The notes beneath the pieces were generated by a model. The model made no database searches and was not told where the DNA came from. It was given only the letters and a program-made list of their open reading frames with translations. 33,576 bases of DNA, taken from an uncultured Veillonellaceae bacterium. GTDB taxonomy: Bacteria; Bacillota; Negativicutes; Veillonellales; Negativicoccaceae. Shown in pieces: positions 15,628 to 26,684 of this stretch; the stretch's first letter is position 1, and every line of letters begins with the position of its first letter. The stretch spans positions 1 to 33,576 of the forward strand of contig USPU01000004.1 in assembly GCA_900556745.1 (NCBI GenBank), in the 5' to 3' direction. The position numbers and the translations under genes are program-made.

Positions 15628-16746
15628 ATGAAATACAGAATTCGACACAGCTTGGAAGATTATAAGGTGCAAAGTTACGTGCACGGTGACACGATTCCCG
15701 ATGACGCGATCGATTGTTCGCTCGGGATCAATCCGTTTGGCTATACGCCGCAACTGACGGAGGAATTGTATCGGGAAACATTCAGCGGCATCTCGCCGTA
15801 TCCGAGCTATCCGTACCGTGAACTGCGCGCGGCGATTTGCGAGTACCTCGCGCCGGCGGCGAAAATTGCGCCGGAGCAACTTGCGATTCACACGGGATCG
15901 ATGGGCATGCTGATCGATCTGAACCGGCTCTTTATCGATGAGGGAACGCATGTTCTCGTCGGTGAACCGACATTTTCTTCCGCGACTACCGATATGCGCG
16001 CGATGGGCGCGCAACTCACCGTCGTCGCGTTGCGGGAAGAAGAGCGGTTCCGTTTTTCCGTCGCGCGTTTTATCGAAGCGCTGCGTCCGGAACATACGCT
16101 CGTGTATTTGGATAACCCGAATAACCCGACCGGTCAAATGATTCCGCTGGCGGACATCGAGCAGCTGGCGCAAAAAGCGGCGGCGCAAGACACGATGGTG
16201 ATCGTCGACGAAGCGTACGGCGATTTTATGCCGCTCGAAAACTCGGCGGTCGCTTTGGTCAATAAGTACCCGAATGTGATCGTCGTCAAAACGCTCTCGA
16301 AAGGATTCGGATTGGCCGGCTTGCGGACGGGCTATGCGGTATTGCCGCAAGCGTTTATGCCGATTATGCGGAAGTTGCCGGGGGAAATGGTCATCACCGA
16401 AACCGCCGCCCGACTGACGCCGATCGCTTTACGTGACCGCGAACACATCGCGCGCTCCAGAAGGCAGATCGCGGCGAATAAAGCGCGAGTGCTGGAAGCG
16501 CTTTCCGTATTGCAGGCATCCGTTACCGGAGATACGGTGCCGATTGTGCTTTTATATACGGAACGCGATCTTAATTTGTTTGACGTGATGCTGCGGCACG
16601 GCATTATCACCGAACGCGGCGAAGATTTTGACGGCATCGGTAAACGCCACATCCGTTTGCGCGTGCCGCGTGATTTGGCGGAACTCCTGCCGCGTTTGGC
16701 GGCCGTGGAAAAAGAAGTGGAGGGAGCGCCATGCAACAGCAGGTAA
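15628..16746 (+). CDS. PLP-dependent aminotransferase, HisC/CobD-like fold type I
   Basis: A 372-residue class I/II aminotransferase. The PLP lysine is K225 in KTLSKGFGLAGLRTG. DNPNNPTG (162-169) and VDEAY with D194 bind the cofactor, and an arginine late in the protein (IRLRVPRDL) would bind the substrate carboxylate. The opening, HGDTIPDDAIDCSLGINPFG, resembles HisC and threonine-phosphate decarboxylase (CobD). No histidine or cobalamin genes are nearby, so the named reaction is open. The start has TAGGAGG about 7 bases upstream. The end overlaps the YkvI-like transporter gene by 16 bases, suggesting linked amino-acid uptake and conversion. Confidence 0.82.
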   Translation: MKYRIRHSLEDYKVQSYVHGDTIPDDAIDCSLGINPFGYTPQLTEELYRETFSGISPYPSYPYRELRAAICEYLAPAAKIAPEQLAIHTGSMGMLIDLNRLFIDEGTHVLVGEPTFSSATTDMRAMGAQLTVVALREEERFRFSVARFIEALRPEHTLVYLDNPNNPTGQMIPLADIEQLAQKAAAQDTMVIVDEAYGDFMPLENSAVALVNKYPNVIVVKTLSKGFGLAGLRTGYAVLPQAFMPIMRKLPGEMVITETAARLTPIALRDREHIARSRRQIAANKARVLEALSVLQASVTGDTVPIVLLYTERDLNLFDVMLRHGIITERGEDFDGIGKRHIRLRVPRDLAELLPRLAAVEKEVEGAPCNSR

Positions 16747-17855
16747 GCATTTGGAACATCGTGAAACTGGCGGGGGCTTACATCGCGTTTACGATCGGTT
16801 CGGGATTTGCCACCGGCCAGGAAGTGCTGCAATTTTTCACATCGTACGGACCGGCGGGCTACATCGGCGCGCTCGTCAGCATGTTTCTTTTCGCCGCGAT
16901 GGGCGCGGCCCTGATGGTCAAAGGACATGAATTGAATTTGACCGTGCAGACGGAAATTTTCCGCTACTATTGCGGTAAATATATCGGTTACATTTTGGAA
17001 TTTTTCACGATTATTTGTCTTTTTTGCGTCGTTTCCATTATGTTCGCCGGATCCGGCGCCGTGGCCGCCGAATACTTCGGCGTCGGTGCGGAAATCGGCA
17101 AACTCGGCATGGCGATTCTTTGCGTCGTGACCGTGTTGCTCGGTTTGAACGGTTTGGTCGATATTATCGGCGCGATCGGACCGGTCATTACCGTGTTTAC
17201 GATTTTAATCGGTATCGTGACCGCGGTGACCAGCACGTACTACGGTAATGATTTGACGGGGGCGCAAGTGCAGGCTCTCTTCGATTTGCGCGCGACCGCC
17301 GGCTGGTGGTTCGGGGCGTATGAATGGTTGGATACCGCTTGGTTCAGCGGCGTGTTGTACGCGGCCTGCATGGTTTTGGGCGGGATTCCTTTCCTCGCCG
17401 GACTCGGCACGCGCGCGCGCAATCGCCAGGAAGCGATTTGGGGCGGCGTGATGGGCGGCGTTTTCCTGATGCTGTCGGTCATCATGATCGTCTTCGCGAT
17501 GCTTTGCTATCCAGATCAGATCGTGACCTACGAAGTGCCGAATTTGTTCCTGGCGGAACAACATCTGCCGATTCTCGCGATGATTTTCTCCGTGGTGCTT
17601 TTGTTGGGGATTTATTCCACGGCCGCGCCGATGTTTTGGCTCGTGTTGAACCGTATTCAGGGCTTTGGCATCGGCCGTACGCCGATGCTCGCGGTGACGG
17701 TGGTCTTGGGGATTGTGGCGTACTTCGGCGCGCAGATCGGCTTCGGTAAATTGATCGGCATCCTGTATCCGTTGATGGGACAAGTCGGACTGATCATGAT
17801 TCCGGTGGTATTCCTACGCGCGGGCGCACGAAAAACAGAGTTAATGAAAGAGTAA
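16731..17855 (+). CDS. YkvI-type membrane transporter
   Basis: A 374-residue protein with about 10-11 membrane helices, APC/LeuT-like. The conserved GSGFATGQEVLQFF in the first helix marks the YkvI family (Bacillota, substrate not known). A second family-like region is LGGIPFLAGLGTRARNRQEA near residue 225. GGAGG lies upstream of the ATG and the start is inside the aminotransferase gene, so translation is probably coupled. An amino acid or amine substrate shared with the aminotransferase is a reasonable guess, no more. Confidence 0.85.
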   Translation: MQQQVSIWNIVKLAGAYIAFTIGSGFATGQEVLQFFTSYGPAGYIGALVSMFLFAAMGAALMVKGHELNLTVQTEIFRYYCGKYIGYILEFFTIICLFCVVSIMFAGSGAVAAEYFGVGAEIGKLGMAILCVVTVLLGLNGLVDIIGAIGPVITVFTILIGIVTAVTSTYYGNDLTGAQVQALFDLRATAGWWFGAYEWLDTAWFSGVLYAACMVLGGIPFLAGLGTRARNRQEAIWGGVMGGVFLMLSVIMIVFAMLCYPDQIVTYEVPNLFLAEQHLPILAMIFSVVLLLGIYSTAAPMFWLVLNRIQGFGIGRTPMLAVTVVLGIVAYFGAQIGFGKLIGILYPLMGQVGLIMIPVVFLRAGARKTELMKE

Positions 17856-17864
17856 ACGAAAAAG

Positions 17865-17893
17865 AAAAAGAGCTGCCGCGGCAGCTCTTTTTT
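17865..17893 (+). terminator. Terminator after the YkvI-like gene
   Basis: AAAGAGCTGCC-GC-GGCAGCTCTTT followed by T's, 10 bases after the stop. The A-run on the other side means it may also act on the minus strand. Confidence 0.88.
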
Positions 17894-17900
17894 GGCGCAA

Positions 17901-17930
17901 AAAAAACACCGGAGATTTCCGGTGTTTTTT
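17901..17930 (-). terminator. Terminator after pyrG
   Basis: ACACCGGA / TTCCGGTGT stem flanked by A6 and T6, just past the pyrG stop on the minus strand. It sits back to back with the previous hairpin. Confidence 0.88.
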
Positions 17931-17934
17931 GATT

Positions 17935-21210
<3,276 letters not shown>

Positions 21211-21211
<1 letters not shown>

Positions 21212-21639
21212 CAGTTCGTTCCGTCCTCTCGTGAGCGTATGATCAGTTCGTTATAATTCGCATGGACGCCTTCCAGCGCGACGTCGTAACGGAGTGCAAT
21301 TTCTCCCTCGCCGTTCGTGAGCGTATGCGTCAGCTCATGCGTGTACATCGTCAGCGTGACGTTGCCAAAGGGGGTCTCATACAGTGATTTTTGCGAGGTT
21401 CCCGGCAAAAATTCCTGTTGCTGGGTGATCTTACCGTCGCGCATCAGCACGAGCGAATGCGGAAACAATTTTAACGTTGTCCGCGTTCCCGTAAGTCCGG
21501 TCAGAGAAGATTCGTCGTAACACAAAATTTGCACGTCGCCTTGTTTTTCGTACGTGCCCTTTGTGGTCAGTTCAATACTCTCTTCCTGGCCGTTCTCATC
21601 GCGTTGCAGCGTGTTCACGGTAATAATGACCGCCTTCAT
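21211..21639 (-). CDS. DUF1934 protein (YwiB-like)
   Basis: A 142-residue soluble beta-rich protein. DUF1934 proteins are small lipocalin-like barrels typically placed directly upstream of argS in Bacillota, as here. Repeated strand patterns are visible, such as TTLKLFPHSLVLMRDG and GNVTLTMYTHEL. The molecular role is not known. I chose the ATG at 21639 because GGAGG lies 6 bases upstream; the GTG one codon earlier would leave only 3. It overlaps argS by one base (TGATG). Confidence 0.87.
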
Positions 21640-21667
21640 CACGCACCTCCGTAATATTAACTATATA

Positions 21668-21676
21668 ATTCTATCA
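21668..21676 (-). promoter_or_regulatory. Extended -10 candidate for the DUF1934-argS-pyrG operon
   Basis: The minus strand reads TGATAGAAT, an extended -10, about 28 bases before the DUF1934 start. A second candidate lies further out: TTGACG (21761-21766), 16 bases, TATAAA (21739-21744). Confidence 0.35.
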
Positions 21677-21694
21677 TTTATAAGGGAAAAAATC

Positions 21695-21712
21695 TATGAT
21701 GCCGGCATCATA
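21695..21712. promoter_or_regulatory. Perfect 18-bp palindrome, possible operator
   Basis: TATGATGCCGGCATCATA is an exact palindrome. It sits where the -35 region of the nearer promoter candidate for the argS operon would be, which suggests a dimeric regulator site. No regulator can be named. Confidence 0.4.
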
Positions 21713-21715
21713 AAA

Positions 21716-21733
21716 CCGTCTCCGAAGAGACGG
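21716..21733 (-). terminator. UUCG-loop hairpin, terminator-like
   Basis: On the minus strand CCGTCTC-TTCG-GAGACGG is followed by TTTTAT. This is a very stable cUUCGg hairpin. It could end transcripts from dedA, or be the 5' hairpin of a transcript from the distal argS-operon promoter. The 150 bases from here to the dedA stop hold no gene. Confidence 0.5.
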
Positions 21734-21871
21734 CTAGTTTTATAAAAGAATGGCGCGAGACGTCAAGTTGACCGTGTTTCGGGCGGTCGTCAATTATTTT
21801 TCTCGCAAATCTCGCGGATTGTTATTCTTGCGCAAAGTCAATGCATGAAAATGCGGCAACCGGCAACATGC

Positions 21872-21898
21872 GCGACAAATTTAATCTTTATTTGTCGC
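21872..21898 (-). repeat. Inverted repeat at the end of dedA
   Basis: GCGACAAAT (21872-21880) and ATTTGTCGC (21890-21898) are exact inverted repeats around a 9-base loop that holds the end of the stop codon. There is no T-run after it on the minus strand, so it looks more like an RNA-protecting hairpin than a terminator. Confidence 0.5.
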
Positions 21899-22511
21899 CA
21901 TGGGAGCGAGTTGCGTTTTCCGAATTTTGGGAGCGACGTTTGCGCAGGTAGTGGTAATAAGCGTAGGCGAGAGCGGCCACGACGACAGAACCGATAAACA
22001 GTTCCATGTCGTAGGTCAGAAGGTCTTCCCAATGCTCGCCCAGTTGGAACCCGAGCCAAACGAGGAGCATCGTCCAGGGAATCGTGCCGATCACGGTATA
22101 CCAGATGAAGGGTTTGAGCGGATAGCGAGCCATTCCGGCGGGCAGCGAAATAAATGTGCGTATGCCCGGTAACAGACGGCCGGTCAAAACGGCAATGCCG
22201 CCGTAGCGGGCAAACCAATCATCCGCCGAAGAAAGTTTCGTTTGCGAGAGAAAAAAGAGATGTTTATGTTTTTGTAAGAAAGGACGGCCGCCGTAGTAAC
22301 CGATAGCGTACGACAGCAGCGATCCCACCAGCCCCGCCGCGACGCCGACCACGCAGGCGAGCGTGTAGGTGAAAGTGCCGCGATGTACGAGATAACCGGC
22401 AAAGCCTAAAACGACTTCGCTCGGAATCGGGATATTCATATTTTCCGCAACCATGGTTAAAAACAGCGCCCAGTAGCCGTAATCTTCCATGAAAAGATAA
22501 AGCCAATCCAT
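21888..22511 (-). CDS. DedA-family membrane protein
   Basis: A 207-residue protein with about five hydrophobic segments. DedA marks are clear: E23, P28, P30 and E32 in VAENMNIPIPSEVV; GYYGGRP near 71-77; and GRLLPGIRTFISLPAGMA at 111-128 with R112, P115, R118. DedA proteins are linked to lipid-carrier flipping (undecaprenyl phosphate or phosphatidylethanolamine) and envelope homeostasis. GGAAGGAG precedes the start. It is divergent from an ECF S component gene. The C-terminal tail is basic and polar. Confidence 0.93.
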   Translation of the reverse strand: MDWLYLFMEDYGYWALFLTMVAENMNIPIPSEVVLGFAGYLVHRGTFTYTLACVVGVAAGLVGSLLSYAIGYYGGRPFLQKHKHLFFLSQTKLSSADDWFARYGGIAVLTGRLLPGIRTFISLPAGMARYPLKPFIWYTVIGTIPWTMLLVWLGFQLGEHWEDLLTYDMELFIGSVVVAALAYAYYHYLRKRRSQNSENATRSHGDK

Positions 22512-22608
22512 ACGGACTCCTTCCGTGATTCATTTATTTGCATGCGCATTGCGCGTAAACGACATAGGAGCGTCTGTCATGCCGAAAGACGCGTATCGTA
22601 TAAATTTG

Positions 22609-22637
22609 ATTATAACGGCAGGTCTCCGTCTTGACAA
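22609..22637 (-). promoter_or_regulatory. dedA promoter
   Basis: Minus-strand TTGTCA (complement of 22632-22637), 17-base spacer, TATAAT (complement of 22609-22614). Its -35 overlaps the -35 of the divergent promoter. Confidence 0.7.
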
Positions 22638-22659
22638 GGCAGGCGATTATCTCTATAAT
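22631..22659 (+). promoter_or_regulatory. Consensus promoter of the ECF S component gene
   Basis: TTGACA (22631-22636), 17-base spacer, TATAAT (22654-22659): a perfect sigma-A consensus. A leader of about 85 bases follows, with a GCTTGC-ATGG-GCAAGC hairpin near its start and an imperfect CTTAT..ATAAG hairpin just before the ribosome site. I recognise no named riboswitch. Confidence 0.88.
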
Positions 22660-22751
22660 GCTTTTGATTTACGGCGGCTTGCATGGGCAAGCGCAATATA
22701 CGGTTCTGGTAACGACTTATATCCCTAAAGGAATAAGAACGGAGGAACAAA

Positions 22752-23474
22752 ATGGAAAATTGGCAAAAAGATCCGGCGGCGGACAAGCCGCGCACGACGG
22801 AAGTGACATCACCGATTAATGATTTGCAGGCGGATTCGCAAGCAACGAAGCGGCCCGCGGACGAACGGCCGAACGTAGCGCCGCCGACGAAACGTTCGTT
22901 TATGACGGTACGGCAGCTTGTGATCACCGGCCTTTTAGGCGGTATTACCGCATTGCTCGGTTTGACGGGCTACGGTTTTATTCACCTCATTTATATGAAA
23001 GCGACCATTCTGCATATTCCGACGATTATCGGCGGCATTGTGGAAGGACCGCGCGTTGGCATGATGACCGGTTTGATTTTCGGTTGCTTCAGCTTATTCC
23101 AAAATATTGTGGCGCCGACGCTGATGAGTATCGTGTTTTTGAACCCGCTCATTTCGGTCTTGCCGCGCGTGCTGCTCGGTTTGATCGCGTACCTCGTGTA
23201 CCGCGCTATGCCGGGAGCGCAGGCCGTTAAAATCGCGGTTTCCGCATTGGTGACATCGATGATGAATACGATCATGGTCATGGGCCTGACGTATATTTTG
23301 TACGCTAAAGAATTCGCGGAAATGCGTCATGTTCCGCTCGATCAGGTAGTTAATATTATCATTGGCATTTGCATTGCCAACGGCATTCCGGAAGCCATCG
23401 GCGCGGCCGTGATTGTCACGCCGATCGTGTTGGTACTGCTCAAAACGCGCAAACCGACTCGCCGGCAAGCGTAA
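22752..23474 (+). CDS. ECF transporter S component with a long N-terminal tail
   Basis: A 240-residue protein. Residues 1 to about 48 are a hydrophilic, Asp/Pro/Lys-rich tail; the membrane part (about six helices) starts at MTVRQLVITGLLGG. The blocks ATILHIPTIIGGIVEGPRVG and FLNPLISVLPRVLLGLIAY are typical of an ECF S component subgroup (PF12822-like). The ligand is not known to me; pantothenate- or other vitamin-type relatives are possible. GGAGG lies 6 bases before the ATG, supporting the long start. It has its own consensus promoter and a terminator, with no ATPase or T genes next to it, so it would share a module elsewhere. Confidence 0.82.
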   Translation: MENWQKDPAADKPRTTEVTSPINDLQADSQATKRPADERPNVAPPTKRSFMTVRQLVITGLLGGITALLGLTGYGFIHLIYMKATILHIPTIIGGIVEGPRVGMMTGLIFGCFSLFQNIVAPTLMSIVFLNPLISVLPRVLLGLIAYLVYRAMPGAQAVKIAVSALVTSMMNTIMVMGLTYILYAKEFAEMRHVPLDQVVNIIIGICIANGIPEAIGAAVIVTPIVLVLLKTRKPTRRQA

Positions 23475-23487
23475 TATTCACGACACA

Positions 23488-23517
23488 AAAAAGCATCGCC
23501 TTGCGGCGATGCTTTTT
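23488..23517. terminator. Bidirectional terminator between the ECF S gene and pepT
   Basis: AAAAAGCATCGCC-TTGC-GGCGATGCTTTTT between convergent genes. Confidence 0.9.
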
Positions 23518-23524
23518 AATTGCG

Positions 23525-24784
23525 TTATTTTTTCGCGTCTTCCTGAACGAGATCGATAATGGTGCGAACCATTTCCGACGATTTCACTAAAGAATTAAGC
23601 GGTAAATATTCATAGACCGAGTGGAAATTATGACCGCCGGTGAAGAAGTTCGGCGTGAAAATACCTTGCGAGGACAGGTACGAACCGTCGGTGCCGCCGC
23701 GCATCGAAAGCGTTTTCGGCGTGATGCCGAGACGTTCCATCGCGGTGTAAATATGATCGACGGCGAATTCGTTTGCCGGCGTTTTCGCGTCTTTAATATT
23801 GGCGTAGACATCTTCCATCGAAAGCTCGATCGTCGCGCGCGGATACCGTTCTTTTAAGAAAGCGACCGCTTTTTCGATGTAATCTTTATAGCCGAGGTAA
23901 CGGTCACGGTGATGATCGCGGATGTTGAGCTCGACGCTCGCGTTCGACTGGTTGCCCGAAATGCCCTGCACCCAGATGTAACCGTCGGTACCGTCGGTAT
24001 TTTCCGGCGTTTTCAAACGGTCAAAATACTGTACGAAATCGCAGGCGATCAATACCGGATTGACCATGTTGCCTTTGGCGGACATCGGGTGCGCGGCGAT
24101 ACCCTGAATGTTGATCACGGCGCTGCCGGCGTTAAACGTTTCGTAAACGACTTCACCGATTTCGCAGCAGTCGAGCGTATACGCGAAATCGACGGGGAAA
24201 CGATCGAGTTCCATTTTCTTGCTGCCGCGCAAACCGGTTTCTTCATCCGGCACGAATGCCAGGTAAATTTCACCGTGCGGCGCGCCGCTTTTCACCAGTT
24301 CGGTGATCGCGCCCATGACCGCGGCGACACCCGCTTTGTCATCGGAACCGAGTACGGAGTTACCGGTCGTCGTCACAATCGTGTCACCGACGTAATTTTT
24401 CAACGCGGTTTCCGTTTCCGGATCGAGCACGAGATTTTTTTCTTCGTTGAGCGTAATGACGCCGCCGTCATAATTTTCCACGACTTGCGGCGAAATTTTC
24501 GGATCAAGCTGCACGTCCACCGTATCGACGTGGGTGCAAAAACCGATGACCGGTGTGCCTTCAGGAGCATCGGCGGTGGCGGCCAAACGCGCGGTCAAAA
24601 CCGCGTGTTCGCTCACATGAATATCTTCCAAGCCCAGTTCTTTTAATTCCGATTCCAGCGCGCGTACCATATCCCACTGCATTTTCGTGCTGGGGACTTC
24701 GCTGACGGTCGGATCGCTTTGGCTGGGGATCGAGATATAACGTAAGAAACGTTCCAGTAAAGATTCACGACTCATGTATTCCAA
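23525..24784 (-). CDS. pepT: Peptidase T (tripeptide aminopeptidase)
   Basis: A 419-residue M20-family zinc peptidase that removes N-terminal residues from tripeptides in the cytoplasm. The metal site is visible: H85-V-D87 in FCTHVDTVD, D148-D149 in LGSDDKAG, E181-E182 in VPDEETGLRGS, DCCEIG for the next acidic ligand and a late histidine in GGHNFHSVYE. GGTDGSYLSSQG is also typical of PepT. I chose the TTG at 24784, 8 bases after GAGAGGAG; the ATG three codons on is 17 bases away. It follows abgT by 27 bases on the same strand, so the two probably form an operon. Confidence 0.92.
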   Translation of the reverse strand: MEYMSRESLLERFLRYISIPSQSDPTVSEVPSTKMQWDMVRALESELKELGLEDIHVSEHAVLTARLAATADAPEGTPVIGFCTHVDTVDVQLDPKISPQVVENYDGGVITLNEEKNLVLDPETETALKNYVGDTIVTTTGNSVLGSDDKAGVAAVMGAITELVKSGAPHGEIYLAFVPDEETGLRGSKKMELDRFPVDFAYTLDCCEIGEVVYETFNAGSAVINIQGIAAHPMSAKGNMVNPVLIACDFVQYFDRLKTPENTDGTDGYIWVQGISGNQSNASVELNIRDHHRDRYLGYKDYIEKAVAFLKERYPRATIELSMEDVYANIKDAKTPANEFAVDHIYTAMERLGITPKTLSMRGGTDGSYLSSQGIFTPNFFTGGHNFHSVYEYLPLNSLVKSSEMVRTIIDLVQEDAKK

Positions 24785-24803
24785 TTTCAGGACTCCTCTC
24801 TGA

Positions 24804-24815
24804 GTAAGCGCTTAC
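24804..24815. promoter_or_regulatory. Cre-like palindrome over the abgT stop codon
   Basis: GTAAGCGCTTAC is a 12-bp palindrome containing the abgT stop. Its core resembles the CcpA catabolite-response element, but the flanking bases do not match fully. Confidence 0.25.
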
Positions 24816-26359
24816 GGGCGCGGATATAAGTACGAAGCTTGCAGACCGAGCGGCAGGTCGAGCCCCCAGAATGCGTAGAGGACTATGGACAATGTCACCA
24901 GCAAGCCGATCGTATAGGGCAGCATCATGGAACTCAACGTGCCGATGCCGGCTTCTTTGACGTATTTTTGGCAGTAGGTAATGATCAGCGGATAGAACGC
25001 GAACATCGGCGTGACGACGTTGACGGCCGAGTCGCTGACGCGGAACGCTACCTGCGTAAGCTCCGGAGCGATGCCGACGCCCATCAGCATCGGAACGAAG
25101 ATCGGCGCCAGGATGGCCCATTTCGCCGAAGCCGAAGTAATGATCAAATTCAACAGACCGACGAAGATAATGATTCCGCCGATCGTAAGCTGCGGCGGCA
25201 TCGCCAGTGAACGCAGGAAGTCCGCGCCGGAAACGGCGAGCAGAACGCCGATCTGCGACGCGTTGAACGCGTACAAGAACTGCGCCGCGAAAAAGTAGAA
25301 TACGATCAATTGAACGAGAGTATGCGTCATATCTTCCATCGCGGCGGTGACATCTTTCGGACTTTTGAATTTACCCGACATAATGCCGTAGATCAAACCG
25401 GTACCGCCGGCGATGACGAAGATCAACGAAACCAGGGACTGCATGACCGGCGCTTTAAAGCTTGCGATCGTGCCGTCCGACGCGCGCCATACGGAATCCG
25501 GTGTGGACAGCGCCCAGAACAAACCGACCATGAACAAAATGAGGAATGCGCTGGCGGCATAGAACGCGCGATTTTCTTTTGCGGTGAGCGGCTTGTTCGT
25601 TTCCGCTTCAATATCCGCATCGGTAGAAAGCGGATACATTTTCCACAGCCACGGCTCGACAATTTTTTCGGTGATGTACCAGCAAGCGGGGATGACGGCG
25701 AACGTCGCGCCGAACATGTAGAAATAGTTACATAAAATGTTGACTTGATACGAAGGGTCGATAATCTGCGCCGCGCTTTGCGTGAAGCCCTGGATGACCG
25801 GGTCAATCGCGCTCGGTGTATAGTTGGCGGCAAACGCGCCGGCGATACCGGCGAATGATGCGGCGATACCGGCGAGTGGATGTTTACCTACCGCGTAAAA
25901 CATGTAGGCGGCAATCGGTATGATGATCACGTAACCGGTATCCGGACCGATATGGCTCAACATACCCGCCAAAATAATAATCGGCGAGAGCGCCGCTTTC
26001 GGCGTGACGGCGAGCAGCTTGCGCAGCCCCGCGCGGATATAGCCGGAACCGTCGGCGATGGCGATGCCCAATGTCGCTACGATGACCATGCCGAGTGGCG
26101 GGAAACCGGAGTAATTCGTGACCATCTTCGTCATCAATTTAACAAGTTGGCTCGGTGCCAGCATACTGATAATACGAATCGGTTCTTTGGTGACCGGATT
26201 GATATACGAGAAGTTGATCGGCGACATCAGAGCCGAGATAACGCAGACAATCAAAAAGGCACCGATAAACAAAATCGTGATATCGGGAACGCGGTTGCCC
26301 ACTCTCTCGATCCAGCCCAAAATTCCTTTGGGCCTTTCCGGCGCTACAGCAGTTTTCAT
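24812..26359 (-). CDS. abgT: AbgT-family transporter
   Basis: A 515-residue protein with about 11-13 membrane helices. AbgT traits include an N-terminal ILGWIERVGNRVPD, GVIIxATLGI-like VIVATLGIAIADGSGY, the hairpin-type SHIGPDTGYVIIIPIAA, AFAANYTPSAIDP, and SASAKWAILAPIFVPML near residue 415. The family takes up p-aminobenzoyl-glutamate or, in some members, exports sulfonamides. Here it is followed by a peptidase, so uptake of an amide or peptide that is then hydrolysed is plausible. The exact substrate is inferred only from the family. Confidence 0.92.
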   Translation of the reverse strand: MKTAVAPERPKGILGWIERVGNRVPDITILFIGAFLIVCVISALMSPINFSYINPVTKEPIRIISMLAPSQLVKLMTKMVTNYSGFPPLGMVIVATLGIAIADGSGYIRAGLRKLLAVTPKAALSPIIILAGMLSHIGPDTGYVIIIPIAAYMFYAVGKHPLAGIAASFAGIAGAFAANYTPSAIDPVIQGFTQSAAQIIDPSYQVNILCNYFYMFGATFAVIPACWYITEKIVEPWLWKMYPLSTDADIEAETNKPLTAKENRAFYAASAFLILFMVGLFWALSTPDSVWRASDGTIASFKAPVMQSLVSLIFVIAGGTGLIYGIMSGKFKSPKDVTAAMEDMTHTLVQLIVFYFFAAQFLYAFNASQIGVLLAVSGADFLRSLAMPPQLTIGGIIIFVGLLNLIITSASAKWAILAPIFVPMLMGVGIAPELTQVAFRVSDSAVNVVTPMFAFYPLIITYCQKYVKEAGIGTLSSMMLPYTIGLLVTLSIVLYAFWGLDLPLGLQASYLYPRP

Positions 26360-26684
26360 AATCCACCATCCTTAAAAACAATAAATAAAAATACAATTGT
26401 CCATTAGTATAAGATTATATGGCATAAACCGCAATAGCAAACTTACGTCACGCGGCCTTCGTGCGCGCCAGACAGCGCTTGCATGCACTGAGCGCAACGC
26501 GTTAAACACTTGTATTACGGGAAAGCAATCAAAATGTTAAAAAAATTAAACGTAAGCATACGAATTTGGCAAACGTCATTACAGCAGCTTCGCTTTTGAT
26601 CACCGTTAAAAGCGGTTGTACGTGTCGTAAGATTGTAATTTTATGAAAAATCTTTTACAATGAATGCAAATTGGAGTGCTGATT
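26360..26684. other. 325-base intergenic region
   Basis: No gene is seen. On the minus strand an abgT promoter is likely around 26393-26435 (TTGCGG, 17 bases, TATACT; a second -10 TATAAT overlaps). On the plus strand the promoter at 26633-26661 serves the small gene at 26685. The middle (about 26440-26620) shows no clear element. Confidence 0.5.
26632..26661. promoter_or_regulatory. Symmetric promoter for the small gene at 26685
   Basis: Plus strand TTGTAA (26633-26638), 17 bases, TACAAT (26656-26661). Because ATTGTAA and TTACAAT are inverted repeats, the minus strand reads the same TTGTAA-17-TACAAT promoter, so it could fire both ways. Confidence 0.55.

Noticed and set aside
15571..16350. 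Long open frame (259 codons) antisense to the aminotransferase gene
   Set aside because: Arg/His-rich composition with no motif, and the opposite strand holds a clear PLP enzyme. A typical shadow frame in GC-rich DNA.
22660..22751. preQ1, THF or TPP riboswitch in the leader of the ECF S component gene
   Set aside because: Hairpins are present but none of the conserved cores of these classes could be matched by eye.
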